A DNA stretch of 64,000 bases from Clostridiales bacterium (GCA_022009995.1 CP091734.1:1364001-1428000), one strand, 5' to 3'. Positions 38,115-49,835 are shown, counted from the first letter of the stretch. Numbers and translations: made by a program. Notes: a model not told the origin generated them from the letters alone.

Positions 38115-40339
38115 TTATTCAATAAACCAGTCGGTTTCGTGAACGTTACCGACTATTTTTATGCCGTATTGGTTGTAAAAATAGGGTTTTATATAATACT
38201 TCACAAGTTTTTTATTGTAAACTACGTCGTAAAAACTCAGTTTATCGTTGCCGTTTTCGTATTGTCTGACAAGGGTTTCCCGTTCGCCGTCAAACCTGAA
38301 AACGTCGTAATAAAGATACGGTTCGGCGGCAATTTTCACGTTGACGATCCCGTCAGACACGCTGCATTCGATTTCTTCAACCGAAAACCCGTCAAAGCAG
38401 GTCGAATAGTTTTCGGGCAGGTTATCCCTTTTGAACACTTCGCTTTTTAGATACGTTTTTGGTGTGTTCTTTGTCGCAAGCAGTACTTTTTGCTTGTTTT
38501 TCTGGGCATAGGCGTCGATATCGACGCGATAAACGTCGCTTGGAATCGTAAACGCCGCAGATTTTCCGCTTTCGACATACTTCAAAACTTCGCGCATGGA
38601 GCGTGTAACGTAGCTTCCGCCGGTTTCGTCAAGCGACATATCGTTGTTTTTCGCGCCCGACGCGTTGCCGTGCCACAAAAGATACGTGTGCGACGAAGTG
38701 TACGCGACGTTATAAGCGTCGGAATTCCCGTCCGCACCGCCGACCGTTCCCGTTTTTGCCGCAACCTGAAAGTCAAGGTTATTAAGTCCTTTTGCCGTGC
38801 CGTATTTTGCGGTATCGACCAGCACGTCGGTTATAATATAAGCGTCGGCAGGGGACAAAACGGCGTTTTGTTCAAGCGATTTTTCGTAAACGATTTTGCC
38901 GGATTTGTCGTAAATGCGGTTTATAAACGACGGCTTATTATAGATTCCCGAGTTTGCAAAAGTTGCGTACGCGCCGACAAGCGACAACATATTGTTTTTT
39001 GAAAAGTTTCCAAGCGCGACCGTCGCGTTTTCGTCGAAATCGGAAATGTTTATGCCGACGCTGTTTGCAAACGACTGCACGTTCTTAAATCCCAGCGCGT
39101 TGTACGTTTTTACCGCAACGACGTTTGACGAAGTCATAATCGCAGCACGGACGTCGGTCCACCCGAGATAATGCTCGTTATAATTTTTCGGCATATATCC
39201 GTTGAAGTCGGTTTTCATATCGAGAACGGGCGTCGCAGGGGATACGACGTTTTCTGAAAGTGCCGGCGCGTATATGACAACGGGTTTTGCCGTTGAACCG
39301 AAAGGTCGATAAAAATCGTAAATATTTCGTTTTTTTGTTGAGAAATACGCCGAAACGCCCATATTTTTGTTATCGACGATTATCGATAATCCGTCGGCGC
39401 GAACGCCGTTTTTGTTCAGAACGTAAAAATTCGGATTGCCCAGAACTTCGGTAAGACACGCCTGATAAGAAGGATTTAAGAAGGTTTCGATTTTATATCC
39501 GCCAGAAAGCACGCCGCCGACGGAAACGTTCAGAATACCTGCCGCCTCGAACGCCGCCGATTCCACGTAGCTTTGCGTGTTGGAATATATTGCGTTCAGG
39601 TCAACCGAGATTTTTCGTTTTTCGCGCTATTATATTCGGCGTCGGTGATTAAATTCTGATTTTTCATAAGAGAAAGCACGACGTTTCGCCTTTTCGTCGC
39701 GTTTTCGACGCTTGCAACGGGGGAGTATTTTGACGGATTTTTAAGAATTCCCGCAAGCACCGCACACTCGGACAGGGTAAGCGAAGATAGGTTTTTGTTG
39801 AAAATACCTTTCGCCGCGCTTTTGACGCCGTAAAGCCCACCGCCGAAATACGACACGTTAAGATACGAAGTCAGAATATCGTCTTTTGAATATTCTTTTT
39901 CAAGTTGTTTTGCGATTTTGATTTCGTTGAGTTTCCGTTTTATTGATTTTTCTTGCGTAAGGTGAGTGTTTTTCACAAGTTGCTGCGTAATCGTTGACGC
40001 GCCTTCGAGGGATCCGCCTTTCAGATTGTTTCTTATCGCGCCGAAAATTCTTATCGTATCGACGCCTTTATGCTTATAAAACCTTTTGTCTTCAACGGCG
40101 ACGACGGCGTTTTTAAGGTTATCGGGCAGTTCAAAGTATTGCGCGAATGAATTTTTGAATCCTTCGACGTTATTGCCGTTTATGTCAGAAAAAACTGTCG
40201 TTATCTCGTTTTTTGGCATTAATGTATTATCGAAAACGGCGTTTTTTGTAATACTTTGAAAGGTAATTAAGCCGCCGCAGGTCAAAACCACCGCAAAAAC
40301 CATCATTGACACAAGCAAAATCTTCAAAAACTTTTTCAT
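38115..40339 (-). CDS. Class A penicillin-binding protein (frameshifted near 39609)
   Basis: Bifunctional glycosyltransferase/transpeptidase of peptidoglycan synthesis, about 740 residues, anchored by one helix (residues ~5-25). Glycosyltransferase motifs: VEDKRFYKHKGVD and GASTITQQLVKN, LNVSYFGGG. Transpeptidase motifs: STAK (active serine), SSN and KTG in AAKTGTVGG. The C-terminus has a further beta domain. One A near 39609 joins the halves (NEKISVDLNAIYS). I choose ATG 40339 (MKKFLKILL); earlier in-frame TTG/ATG codons at 40363 and 40354 are possible, and no strong ribosome site favours any of them. Confidence 0.92.
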
Positions 40340-40391
40340 AGTTGCAGTATGCATATAAGTCAAATTTTTATGTTTTTATAAGGCTTATTTC

Positions 40392-40420
40392 TTGCTTATA
40401 TTTGTAAAAAAATGTATAAT
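40392..40420 (+). promoter_or_regulatory. Sigma-A promoter of miaB, predicting a leaderless mRNA
   Basis: TTGCTT (40392-40397), 17-base spacer, TATAAT (40415-40420). The miaB ATG at 40429 begins only 8 bases after the -10, and no Shine-Dalgarno sequence can fit between. Confidence 0.75.
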
Positions 40421-40428
40421 TTAATACT

Positions 40429-41768
40429 ATGAATAGTATTATCGATTTCAAAAACAAAAAATATTGCGTGGTGACGTACGGTTGTCAGATGAACCTGCAC
40501 GAGTCCGAAAAGATTTCGGGCATTTTAAGCGGCATGGGTATGAGCGCGGTGAACGAGCCTGAAAACGCCGACGTCGTGGTTTTCAATACCTGCTGTATCC
40601 GCGACACCGCCGAACGCAGAGCACTTGGCAACATCGGCAAAATGAAGGAACTCAAAAAGAAAAACAAAAACCTTCTTATCGTCGTTACGGGCTGCATGAC
40701 TCAGCAAAACGGCTTTGCCGAAAATATGAAAGAACGTTATCAATACGTCGACGTAATTCTGGGCACGCACAATATTTCCGACCTTGAAAATCAGATAAGA
40801 ATCCGCCTTGAAAAGAAAAAACGCGTCGCCGCTGTCCTTGACACCGACGGTTATATCGACGACGAGACCACGCCCGTCACACGCACGAGTTTCCCGAACG
40901 CGTGGGTAAACATAAATTACGGCTGCAACAATTTCTGCACGTATTGCATCGTGCCGTACGTCAGGGGGCGCGAAAGAAGCCGCGATATGAAAAGCATTAT
41001 TTCAGAATGCGAAAAACTCATTAATGACGGCTACAAGGAAATAACTCTTCTCGGACAAAACGTCAACAGTTACGGCAACGACGTTCCGGACGAAAACGTA
41101 AATTTTGCAAACCTTTTAAGGGAAGTCGCGAAAATCGACGGGAAATTCCGCATTCGTTTTATGACGTCGCACCCGAAAGACCTCACCGAAGACGTTGTGA
41201 AAGCAATCAGGGATAACGACAAAATCTGCAACAATATCCATCTTCCGATTCAGGCGGGCAGCAACTCGGTTCTGAAATATGAACCGCCGCTACACGCGCG
41301 AGCATTATCTCGGGCTTATCGACATGATAAGGCGTTACCTTCCCGACTGCGGCATCACGACGGACATTATGGTCGGCTTCCCGTACGAAACCGAAGAAGA
41401 CTTTTTAGACACGATGGACATCGTCGAAAAAGTCAGGTTTTCAACGGCGTTCACGTTCATTTATTCGGTAAGAAAGGGCACAAAAGCCGCCGAAATGCCG
41501 CAAATTCCTTATGAAATCAAGCAAAATCGCATAAAACGTCTTATCGCAAGGCAAAACGAAATCACCGAAGAAATCTCAAAAGATTACGTCGGAAACGTTT
41601 ATGAAATCCTTGTCGAAGGTATGCAGGAAAAGAAACGGATACGTCGTCGGGCGCACCGAAAGCGGCAGGCTCGTCAGCGCAAAGGGCGACGAATCTATGA
41701 TCGGCGAGTTCAAAAACGTTAAAATCACCGCCGTCAAAAACGCACAGCTTTTAGGAGAAATACTTTGA
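40429..41768 (+). CDS. miaB: tRNA-2-methylthio-N6-dimethylallyladenosine synthase MiaB (frameshifted near 41272 and 41632)
   Basis: Radical-SAM methylthiolation of i6A37 in tRNA; the substrate modification is made by MiaA, encoded four genes on. N-terminal cluster cysteines (TYGCQMN, NTCCIRD, TGCMTQ), radical-SAM triad CNNFCTYC, IVGFPYET-like motif and a C-terminal TRAM domain. Two As at 41272 (SVLKNMNRRYTREHY) and two at 41632 (QEKKNGYVVGRTESGR) restore one frame ending at 41768, which overlaps the TTG of mutS. Confidence 0.93.
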
Positions 41769-44390
41769 AAGAGAAAAATCAGTTGTCGCCGATGATGCGA
41801 AGATACCTTGAAATCAAGGAACAATACAAGGACGCCATTTTGTTATTCCGCCTCGGCGATTTTTACGAAATGTTTTTCGACGACGCCGTAACCGCGTCCG
41901 ATTTTCTGAACCTGACGCTTACCGGGCGCGACTGCGGGCTTGATGAGCGCGCGCCTATGTGCGGCGTGCCTTATCACGCGGTCGATAACTACATCAAAAA
42001 ACTTATCGACGGCGGCTTTAAGGTTGCGATTTGCGAACAACTCAACACTCCCGAAGAAGCGCAAAAAGGAAAACAACTCGACCGCGACGTCGTGCGCGTC
42101 ATCACTGCTGGCACGGTTGTCGAGGACAGCCTTCTTCCCGAAAAAGATAACAACTATATCGCGTCGGTTTACGTTTCCGACAAAGGATTCGGGCTTGCGT
42201 GGGCGGATATGTCGACGGGCGAGTTTTGCCTTTTTGAAAACGACGCTAAAAACCCCGACGTGCTGGACGACGTGCTTGCGTCGATTTCACCTTGTCAGAC
42301 GATAATCAATTCAAAAGGCGACGGCATCGTATTAAACAGCGTGATGTCGGGAAGATTGAAACGTCCCGAAACATATTTCGACTGGGCGTTTTCTTTCGAC
42401 AACGCCGAAAAAACGCTTTTGAAACAACTTGGCGTCAAAACCCTTGAACCGTTCGAGTGCGCGGACAAAAAACTTGCGATTTCCGCGGGCGGCGCGCTTG
42501 TCGAATATATGCTGCAAACGGGAAAACGCGATTTGTCGCACATAAACAAGATAAATTTCGTGAGAAACGACTCGTTTATGCTCATCGACGTCAACACAAG
42601 ACGAAATCTCGAACTCACGGAAACAATGCACGATGGGAAACGTTTCGGCAGCTTACTGTGGCTTCTGGACAAAACCGTAACGAGCATGGGCGCGCGCCTT
42701 ATAAAAATTGGATTGAAAAACCGCTTGTTTCAGCAAAAAGCATAAGCGCAAGGCTTAACGCGGTGGAAGCAATCGCAAACGACAAGGAAAACCTTTCGTA
42801 TCTGCGCGAGTCGCTTCGGGGAATCCGCGATATCGAAAGACTTTCGGCGCGCATCGCATACGGAAACACGAACCCGCGCGACCTTATTTCGATCGGGGAA
42901 ACACTGAAAGCATTGCCGCTTGTCAAAGCATCGCAAAATGCTTTGACGACAAAAACATCACGAAAATCGCAAATACAATCGTCACGAACGACAAGCTTTC
43001 GGACAAAATTTTTGCCGCAATCGACGAAAAAGCCGGCGCGTCGATAAAGGACGGACAGTTTATCAGGGAAGGCTTTGACAAACGACTTGACGAATACAGA
43101 AACGCCAAAAAAGAAGGCACGGTCTGGCTTGCCAACCTCGAAGCCGCAGAAAAAGAAAACACCGGCATCAAAAATCTGAAAGTCGGATACAACAAAATTT
43201 TCGGATATTATATCGAAGTGTCGAAGTCACAGGTCGATATGGTACCGCTTCGCTATCAGCGCAAACAAACCCTTGTCGGCGGCGAACGATACGTCACGGA
43301 AGAACTGAAAGAAATCGAAAACCGCATATTAGGTTCCGAAGAAAACGCCGTGAAACTCGAACTTGCGATTTTTGAAGACCTGGTACAAGAACTCAAAACG
43401 CATATCGACGAGTTTTTGCAGTCCGCAAAAGCCGTTCAGACAATCGACGTTTTACAATCGTTTGCGACGGTCGCTTTGAGTAATAATTACGTAAAACCCG
43501 TCGTCAGCGACAAAATCAAACATATTTCAATCAAAAACGGGCGTCATCCCATCGTGGAAGCCGTCGCGAAATCGACCGCATTCGTCCCCAACGACACAAA
43601 CCTTGACGAAAAAGAAAACCGATGCATGATTATCACCGGTCCGAATATGGCGGGTAAATCAACTTATATGCGACAGGTCGCGCTCATAACTTTAATGGCG
43701 CAAATCGGCTCGTTCGTCCCTGCGGATTCTGCGGAAATCTCGCTTACCGACCGCATTTTCACACGAGTCGGCGCGTCGGACGACATTTCGCTCGGGCAAA
43801 GTACGTTTATGGTTGAAATGGTGGAAGTTGCGACAATTCTGAACAACGCAACCGACAAATCCTTGCTGATTCTGGACGAAATCGGGCGCGGCACGTCGAC
43901 AATCGACGGTCTTTCCATTGCGTGGGCGGTCATCGAAGAAATTTCCAGAAATATCGGCGCAAAAACCTTGTTCGCAACGCATTTCCACGAACTTTCGGAA
44001 CTCGAAGGCGTGCTCGACGGCGTGAAAAACTTCCAGATTCTCATAAAAGAAATCGGCGGGACAATCGTTTTCCTGCACAAAATCGTAAGAGGAAGCGCGT
44101 CAAAAAGTTTCGGCATCGAGGTTGCGGAACTTGCGGGAATCCCCAAAAACGTCGTTGCGCGCGCCAAAACCATAATGCGCCAACTTGAAGAAATCGACAT
44201 AAATCGCGACACAAACAGCATTATGATGACGGCAAAGGGCGGGAAACAAAAACAAATTTCGCTTTTCGACGAAAACCGCGACGACAACGAAATCGTAAAA
44301 ATCCTTAAAGACACGAATATCGAAAACGTCAGCCCGGTGCAGGCGTTCGCAATCTTACTTGACCTTAAAGACAAGGCGGATAAATTATGA
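41765..44390 (+). CDS. mutS: DNA mismatch repair protein MutS (frameshifted near 42706 and 42938)
   Basis: Mismatch sensor of about 875 residues. The TTG start at 41765 has AGGAG seven bases upstream. The mismatch-reading domain includes FYEMFFDDA (phenylalanine and glutamate of the F-x-E motif), and the ATPase has Walker A GPNMAGKSTYMRQ, LDEIGRGTST and FATHFHEL. The C-terminal part ends LDLKDKADKL. One A each at 42706 (RLIKNWIEKPLVS) and 42938 (SQKCFDDKNITKI) restores the frame. The stop overlaps mutL by ATGA. Confidence 0.95.
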
Positions 44391-46303
44391 AAATCAACGT
44401 TCTTGACAGCAGCATCTACAACTTGATCTCGGCGGGCGAAGTCGTCGAAAGACCGGCATCCGTCGTAAAAGAACTTGTCGAAAACTCAATTGACGCCGGC
44501 GCAAAATCGGTGAAGATCGAGGTGTTTTCGGGAGGGAAAAGCAAAATAAGGGTTACGGACGACGGCGCAGGAATCGCAAAAGACGATTTATTGACGGCGT
44601 TCTTGCCACACGCGACAAGTAAAATCCACAAAAAAGACGACCTTTTTTCAATACAAACGCTGGGTTTTCGCGGCGAAGCGCTTGCAAGCATCGCGGCAAT
44701 TTCGATGGTCAACGTGATTTCAAAAACAGACGCGGACGACGCGGCGTACGGCGCGGAACTTCGCGGCGGGAAGGTTGAAAACACGTTTGAATGCGCGGGC
44801 GTTACCGGCACGTCAATTTCCGTTGAAAATTTATTCTTCTTAACCCCCGCAAGATTGAAGTTTCTGAAAAAAGATAAGTCGGAAGAAAGCGAAATAACGT
44901 CGTTGATATTAAAGATGATTCTTGCAAATCCGTATATCGCGTTTTCGTATTACGCCGACGACAAAAATATATTCAAAACCGACGGAACAGGGCTCAAAAA
45001 CGCAATAAACAGTGTATATAACCGTGAAATTACTATGAATTTTATCGAAATCGAGAATACTTTCGGCGATTTTTCGATAAAAGGATTCATATCAAAACCA
45101 ACTTATTTCAAGGGAAACCGCTCATACCAGACGACGATTATCAACGGACGCGTTATCGAAAACAAAACAATTTCGACCGCGGTCGAGAAGGCTTACGAAC
45201 CGTTTTTGATGAAGCGCAGTTATCCGTTGTACGTCATCGAAATCAATATGCCGTTTGACAAACTTGACGTAAACGTGCATCCGTCGAAAGCCGACGTCAG
45301 GTTTCAGGACAATCATCAGATGTTTTCATTCGTTTATTCAAGCGTGCAGCGTACGCTTATGTCGTACGACGACGTGAAAAGCGTGCCGCAGCTCGAATAC
45401 GTTAGCGACGACGGCGAAATTATGAGCGAAAATACGAAAAAGGGCGATTTTAATAATGAAAACACCGCGTTTTTCAGCGATTTTACAAAAAATCACGACG
45501 AAAATAAGCTTATTTCAGACGATAATATCTCGTTTTCAAACGAAAATTTGTCGGGTTTTCTCAAAAAAGACGGGAATTTTAGCGGCTTTAATCAAACTCG
45601 CGCGGCAGACGGCGCGGGCGACGCGTTTTACAGGATTATCAAAAACAAAATGGCAACCGAAAACGCGAAAACCGAAAACGTTCAGCAGTCTTTTGACAAT
45701 ATCGACTTCGACGTGAAATCCGACAACGCTTTCGACTTCGACGGAAAAGTTATCGGACAGGTTTTTGCAACGTATCTTCTTGTCGAAAAGGACGAAAACC
45801 TTTATATTATCGATCAGCACGCCGCGCACGAACGCATTTTGTACGACAAACTCACGAAAAACGGCTCGGAATACGCGCAGCCGCTGCTTATACCTTATAT
45901 ATATTACGCGAGCGCGCAAGAATTTGACTTTATCACGGAAATTATTCCGACGCTTTCAAACATCGGCTTCGATATCGAAGAGTTTTCAAACGACAGTTTC
46001 AAGGTGTCGGCTGTTCCCGAGGCGTTGACGGACATTAACTTTGACGAGTTTTTCAAAGATATCACCCGCGATTTCGTCCGCGTAAATCTTTCGGAAAAGG
46101 ATCTTTTGAAAGAAAAACTTATGCAAAGGGCGTGCAAATCCGCAATCAAGGGCGGCGACGTATTAAATAACGCACAAATCGGCGCGCTCCTTAAAAGTTT
46201 CAAAGATTCCGAAAACAAGCCGCTGCAATGTCCGCACGGCAGACCGACCGTCATTAAGTTTTCAAAAACCGACTTTGAAAAATGGTTCAAGAGGATTGTA
46301 TGA
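44387..46303 (+). CDS. mutL: DNA mismatch repair protein MutL
   Basis: 638 residues, intact. GHKL ATPase boxes: ELVENSIDAGA, DDGAGIAKDD, LGFRGEALASIAAIS and the GTSISVENLFFLTPARLKFLK segment. The C-terminal dimerisation/endonuclease domain shows DQHAAHERILYDKL (metal-binding DQHA-x2-E), ACKSAIKGGD and CPHGRPT, so this is a nicking-type MutL. The middle linker is low-complexity and Asn/Asp-rich. Stop and start overlap with miaA. Confidence 0.96.
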   Translation: MKINVLDSSIYNLISAGEVVERPASVVKELVENSIDAGAKSVKIEVFSGGKSKIRVTDDGAGIAKDDLLTAFLPHATSKIHKKDDLFSIQTLGFRGEALASIAAISMVNVISKTDADDAAYGAELRGGKVENTFECAGVTGTSISVENLFFLTPARLKFLKKDKSEESEITSLILKMILANPYIAFSYYADDKNIFKTDGTGLKNAINSVYNREITMNFIEIENTFGDFSIKGFISKPTYFKGNRSYQTTIINGRVIENKTISTAVEKAYEPFLMKRSYPLYVIEINMPFDKLDVNVHPSKADVRFQDNHQMFSFVYSSVQRTLMSYDDVKSVPQLEYVSDDGEIMSENTKKGDFNNENTAFFSDFTKNHDENKLISDDNISFSNENLSGFLKKDGNFSGFNQTRAADGAGDAFYRIIKNKMATENAKTENVQQSFDNIDFDVKSDNAFDFDGKVIGQVFATYLLVEKDENLYIIDQHAAHERILYDKLTKNGSEYAQPLLIPYIYYASAQEFDFITEIIPTLSNIGFDIEEFSNDSFKVSAVPEALTDINFDEFFKDITRDFVRVNLSEKDLLKEKLMQRACKSAIKGGDVLNNAQIGALLKSFKDSENKPLQCPHGRPTVIKFSKTDFEKWFKRIV

Positions 46304-47201
46304 AAAAACTGTTATTCATCGTCGGACCGACCGCCTCAGGAAAATCCGATTTCGCGGTTCAGGTTGCCAAAATGCTGAAAACCGACGTAATTTCGTCGGA
46401 CAGCATGCAAATTTACAAAGATATGACCGTCGGAACCGCAAAAATCACGCCCGAGGAACAACAAGGCGTTACGCATCATCTCATTGATTTTGTAAATCCG
46501 AAAGACAGTTTTTCGGTTGCGGAATATCGCGAAAAGGCGTTGCCTGTCATCGACGAACTTTTGAAAAACGATAAAACCCCGATAATTTCGGGCGGCACGG
46601 GACTGTACGTCAACGGGATTTTGTATCCGATGAATTTCTCGGACACGTCAAAGGACGATAAACTCCGAAAAAGCCTTGAAAACGAATACGATGAAAAAGG
46701 CGCGGATTTTATGCACGAAAAACTTGCGGCACTGGACGAAAAATCCGCGTTAAAAATCCATAAAAACGACAAAAAACGCGTCGTACGCGCGCTTGAAATC
46801 AATCTGACGCACGGAAATCGCGACGAAAACGATATGAAAAAGCCGTCGTACGAGTACGAAATGATCGGTTTGTCCGGCGGAGATCGCGCGTTTTGTACGA
46901 CAGAATCAATAAACGCGTCGATAAAATGTTTGAAAACGGGCTTGTCGACGAAGTGAAATCTCTCATAAACACTGGCGTTTCTTTCGATTGTCAAAGCATG
47001 CAAGCCATCGGATATAAGGAATTTAAGGGATTTTTCGACGGGATTTTAAGCGAAAACGACCTCAAAGAACTCATAAAAAAAGACACGAGAAATTACGCAA
47101 AACGCCAACTTACCTGGTTTCGGCAATACAAAGATATTAAATGGTTTGACGCCGCAAACGACGACGCATACGAATACATTAAGGACAAATTTTTAAGGTA
47201 A
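46300..47201 (+). CDS. miaA: tRNA dimethylallyltransferase MiaA (frameshifted near 46888)
   Basis: Adds the isopentenyl group to A37 of UNN-decoding tRNAs, the substrate for MiaB. About 300 residues: Walker A GPTASGKSD, SSDSMQIYKDM, HHLIDFVNP, SGGTGLYVNG, and after the break LYDRINKRVDKMFENGL, QAIGYKE and TRNYAKRQLTWFR. One T at 46888 (DRAFLYDRIN) restores the frame. The ATG overlaps the mutL stop. Confidence 0.94.
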
Positions 47202-47204
47202 ATT

Positions 47205-48449
47205 ATGATAAACATACAAAATATTGACGAATTTATTCAAAAATCCGAGCAAAAATGTCAAAAACAATTTGAAGAAATCGACAAAATCGCGCTTTATAAT
47301 CAGGAAAAAGTCCTGAAAGCCTTCCAAAAAAACGCCGTTCAGGCACGCCATTTTTACGGCACGACCGGATACGGTTACGACGACGTCGGCCGCGACACGC
47401 TGAACCGCGTATTTTCGGACGTTTTTCAATGCGAAGACGCGATTGTTTCACCGATGATTATGTCCGGAACGCACGCTCTGACGCTTGCATTATTCGGTAT
47501 TTTACGTCCCGGCGACACGTTTTTATCGATTGCCGGAGACCTTTACGACACGCTTTACGACGTGATTTACGGAAAAAATATCGGTTCTCTTGCCGATTTT
47601 AACATTAGTTTTGACAAAATCGACCTGAAAAACGGCGCTTTTGACGAAGAAAACATCATAAAAACCATTGAAAAAACGCATCCGAAAATGGTGTTTATCC
47701 AGCGTTCACGCGGGTATTCCTGGCGCGACGCGCTTTCTATCGACGCAATTTCCGACATAATCCGCAAAATCAGGCAAAAAAATAAGGATATTATCGTTGC
47801 CGTCGACAACTGTTACGGCGAGTTTATCGATTATCTTGAACCGACAAACGTCGGCGCAGACCTAATCGTAGGCAGTTTAATCAAAAACGCAGGCGGCGGA
47901 ATCGCGCCCACAGGCGCATATCTTGCGGGAAAAGCCGAAGTTATTCGCCAGATTTCGTATCGTTTCACGTCACCGTCGATAGGAAACGAAATCGGAAGTT
48001 ATCTCGGCGGTTATCTGCCGTTTTATCAGGGGCTTTTTATGGCGCCGATTACCGTCAAAAACGCCGTAAAAGGAAGCATACTGTTTGGGCAGGTTTACAA
48101 CGATTTGGGTTACGAAACGCTGCCGAATCCCGGCGTGAAATGCAACGACATTATAAGAAGCATAAAATTCGACACCGAAGACGAACTTGTCGAGTTCATT
48201 CGCGGCGTACAAGCGTCTGCGCCGATCGACAGCAACGTCGTGCCGTATCCGTGGGATATGCCGGGATATAACGACCAGGTAATCATGGCTGCGGGCGCGT
48301 TTGTCCAAGGAAGTTCGATTGAACTTTCGGCGGATTCTCCGATAAGAAAACCGTACGTTGCGTATCTGCAAGGAAGCCTTACGTACGAACACGCAAAAAT
48401 CGCCGTCAAACAAACGATTGAATATTTGATAAAAAACGCCAAAAAATGA
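47205..48449 (+). CDS. Methionine gamma-lyase family protein (YnbB/aluminium-resistance type)
   Basis: 414-residue PLP-dependent enzyme of the Cys/Met metabolism superfamily branch often labelled aluminium-resistance protein. Hallmarks: RHFYGTTGYGYDDVGRD, SPMIMSGTHALTLALFG, DNCYGEF with the PLP-contacting Asp, and the lysine in GSLIKNAGGG. Its true reaction is uncertain. It follows miaA by 3 bp, a conserved clostridial neighbourhood with mutL-miaA. Confidence 0.9.
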   Translation: MINIQNIDEFIQKSEQKCQKQFEEIDKIALYNQEKVLKAFQKNAVQARHFYGTTGYGYDDVGRDTLNRVFSDVFQCEDAIVSPMIMSGTHALTLALFGILRPGDTFLSIAGDLYDTLYDVIYGKNIGSLADFNISFDKIDLKNGAFDEENIIKTIEKTHPKMVFIQRSRGYSWRDALSIDAISDIIRKIRQKNKDIIVAVDNCYGEFIDYLEPTNVGADLIVGSLIKNAGGGIAPTGAYLAGKAEVIRQISYRFTSPSIGNEIGSYLGGYLPFYQGLFMAPITVKNAVKGSILFGQVYNDLGYETLPNPGVKCNDIIRSIKFDTEDELVEFIRGVQASAPIDSNVVPYPWDMPGYNDQVIMAAGAFVQGSSIELSADSPIRKPYVAYLQGSLTYEHAKIAVKQTIEYLIKNAKK

Positions 48450-48765
48450 CATTCACCGCCCTGAACGGCATTTTATCGGGCTTATTGTGCGTAAAACTCG
48501 TGTTTTACGCATAGTACGGTTATACTGCACTATTCTGAAAATTGTCTTAAATCATAGTAATTTTTGTTTTTTTCTCGCCTTGAAATCTTTTGAAAAAACT
48601 TTCGGGACTTGCTTTGATTTTTGTTTTACGTTATTTTTCAAAAAACGTTACGACAACCAAATATCAAATTGCTTTAATTAAACAAAATGCGCCCTGTCGG
48701 ACGCATTTGTTTTTTTTCGTTTTTATGTGATATATTTTTATATGAATTATTTAACTGAACGGATA
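48450..48765. other. 316-bp intergenic region with two hairpins
   Basis: No gene or known RNA recognised. GCGTAAAAC/GTTTTACGC (48488-48509) is a perfect 9-bp hairpin without a T-run. The middle (48530-48680) is AT-rich and has no coding signal. A terminator-like hairpin sits at its right end. Confidence 0.5.
48686..48717. terminator. Terminator between the lyase and esterase genes
   Basis: AATGCGCCC / GGACGCATT stem (one mismatch pair), then TGTTTTTTTT on the plus strand; the A-rich left flank gives a weaker T-run on the minus strand, so it may serve the convergent esterase gene too. Confidence 0.7.
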
Positions 48766-49737
48766 CTATGCGGCGGATTCTTCTTGTTCCTGTTCGTGTT
48801 CGTTTTTTGCATAAAGCTCGTCGAATACGAATTTTTGCGTTTTTTCAAGGATTTTCTGCCCCATCGGCGTGACGGTCGACACCGCAAAAGCGTGCCTGCC
48901 GTACAATGCGCCGGTACATTTCAAAAGCTCGTTTTTGACGTGAAATTTGTCAAGTTTTGCCTTTAATGCAAAGCTATCCGTCATTAGTGCGTCTTTTTCG
49001 GCGCAGATAATGAACGTCGGCGCGAAGTTTTCGTCCAGAAACCTTTCGGGATAAATCACGTTGATTCGGTCTTCGTAATGCCCTTCTCTTATGTCTTTTG
49101 TGGAAATATCGGTAAGACTTTCCACCATAATATCCATGCTCGGGAACTTGGACGAGGCAAGCGAACGCATATCGAACGCGCCGCAATTGAACATATTTAC
49201 GGTGATTTTGAACTCTTTTGCGTGGCGGAATTTCAGTCCCATGACGTCAAGAGCCTCGAAATGCCCCGCGATAAAATTCAAAATCATGCCGAAGTAAACG
49301 CCCGCCGACTCTCCCCCGAAGATAATTTTCGACGTGTCGATATTAAGTCGTTCCGCGTTGTCGAACAAGAAATCGATTGCGTCCAACACGTCCTGAACTG
49401 GATACGGAAACTGTTTTAACGGCGCCCAGATATAGTCGATATTCGCAACGACGACGCCCTTTTTTGCGTACTCGTAACAATAAGTCCGCCGCATGCTTTT
49501 CACGCCCGAGATCCAGCCCCCGCCGTGTACGTAAATCATAAGCGGCAGTTTTTCCGTCCTGTTTTTCGGTCGGATAATGTCAAGATTATTGTATTTCCCC
49601 TGCCCGTACGGCACGCATTTTTCAAGCGTAACGTCGTAAGAATCCGGGCTTCTGCGCAGAATAATTTCCGCAAGCCGTTCGGTAAAATTCAGCCAATAAT
49701 GCAACGCTTTGGCCTTAAAAACGCGATTTTTATCCAT
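48766..49737 (-). CDS. Alpha/beta hydrolase (esterase/lipase-like)
   Basis: 323 residues with the hormone-sensitive-lipase-type oxyanion motif HGGGW and nucleophile elbow GGESAG. An acidic residue region (ICAEKDALMTD) and the late histidine (GRHAF) complete the likely triad. No signal peptide, so it acts in the cytoplasm; the substrate is unknown. The C-terminus is an unusual run of Glu/Gln. The ATG is preceded by GGGAGA. Transcribed away from the Xer gene. Confidence 0.85.
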   Translation of the reverse strand: MDKNRVFKAKALHYWLNFTERLAEIILRRSPDSYDVTLEKCVPYGQGKYNNLDIIRPKNRTEKLPLMIYVHGGGWISGVKSMRRTYCYEYAKKGVVVANIDYIWAPLKQFPYPVQDVLDAIDFLFDNAERLNIDTSKIIFGGESAGVYFGMILNFIAGHFEALDVMGLKFRHAKEFKITVNMFNCGAFDMRSLASSKFPSMDIMVESLTDISTKDIREGHYEDRINVIYPERFLDENFAPTFIICAEKDALMTDSFALKAKLDKFHVKNELLKCTGALYGRHAFAVSTVTPMGQKILEKTQKFVFDELYAKNEHEQEQEESAA

Positions 49738-49806
49738 AATTTAATCTCCCTACACCAAATATATCATATTTATAAGGATATTTCCATAATATCAAACAAA
49801 AATGCT

Positions 49807-49835
49807 TTGTGTTTTATGCATAGTTGTGCTAAAAT
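49807..49835 (+). promoter_or_regulatory. Promoter of the Xer recombinase gene, predicting a leaderless mRNA
   Basis: TTGTGT (49807-49812), 17-base spacer, TAAAAT (49830-49835). The ATG at 49843 lies 7 bases beyond the -10; the intervening TTTGAGT is not a ribosome site. Confidence 0.6.

Noticed and set aside
32955..44390. Programmed frameshifting in mutS2, thiI, miaB and mutS
   Set aside because: The breaks do not share a slippery heptamer with a downstream structure, two occur per gene, and each is explained by a shortened A run like those in unrelated genes.
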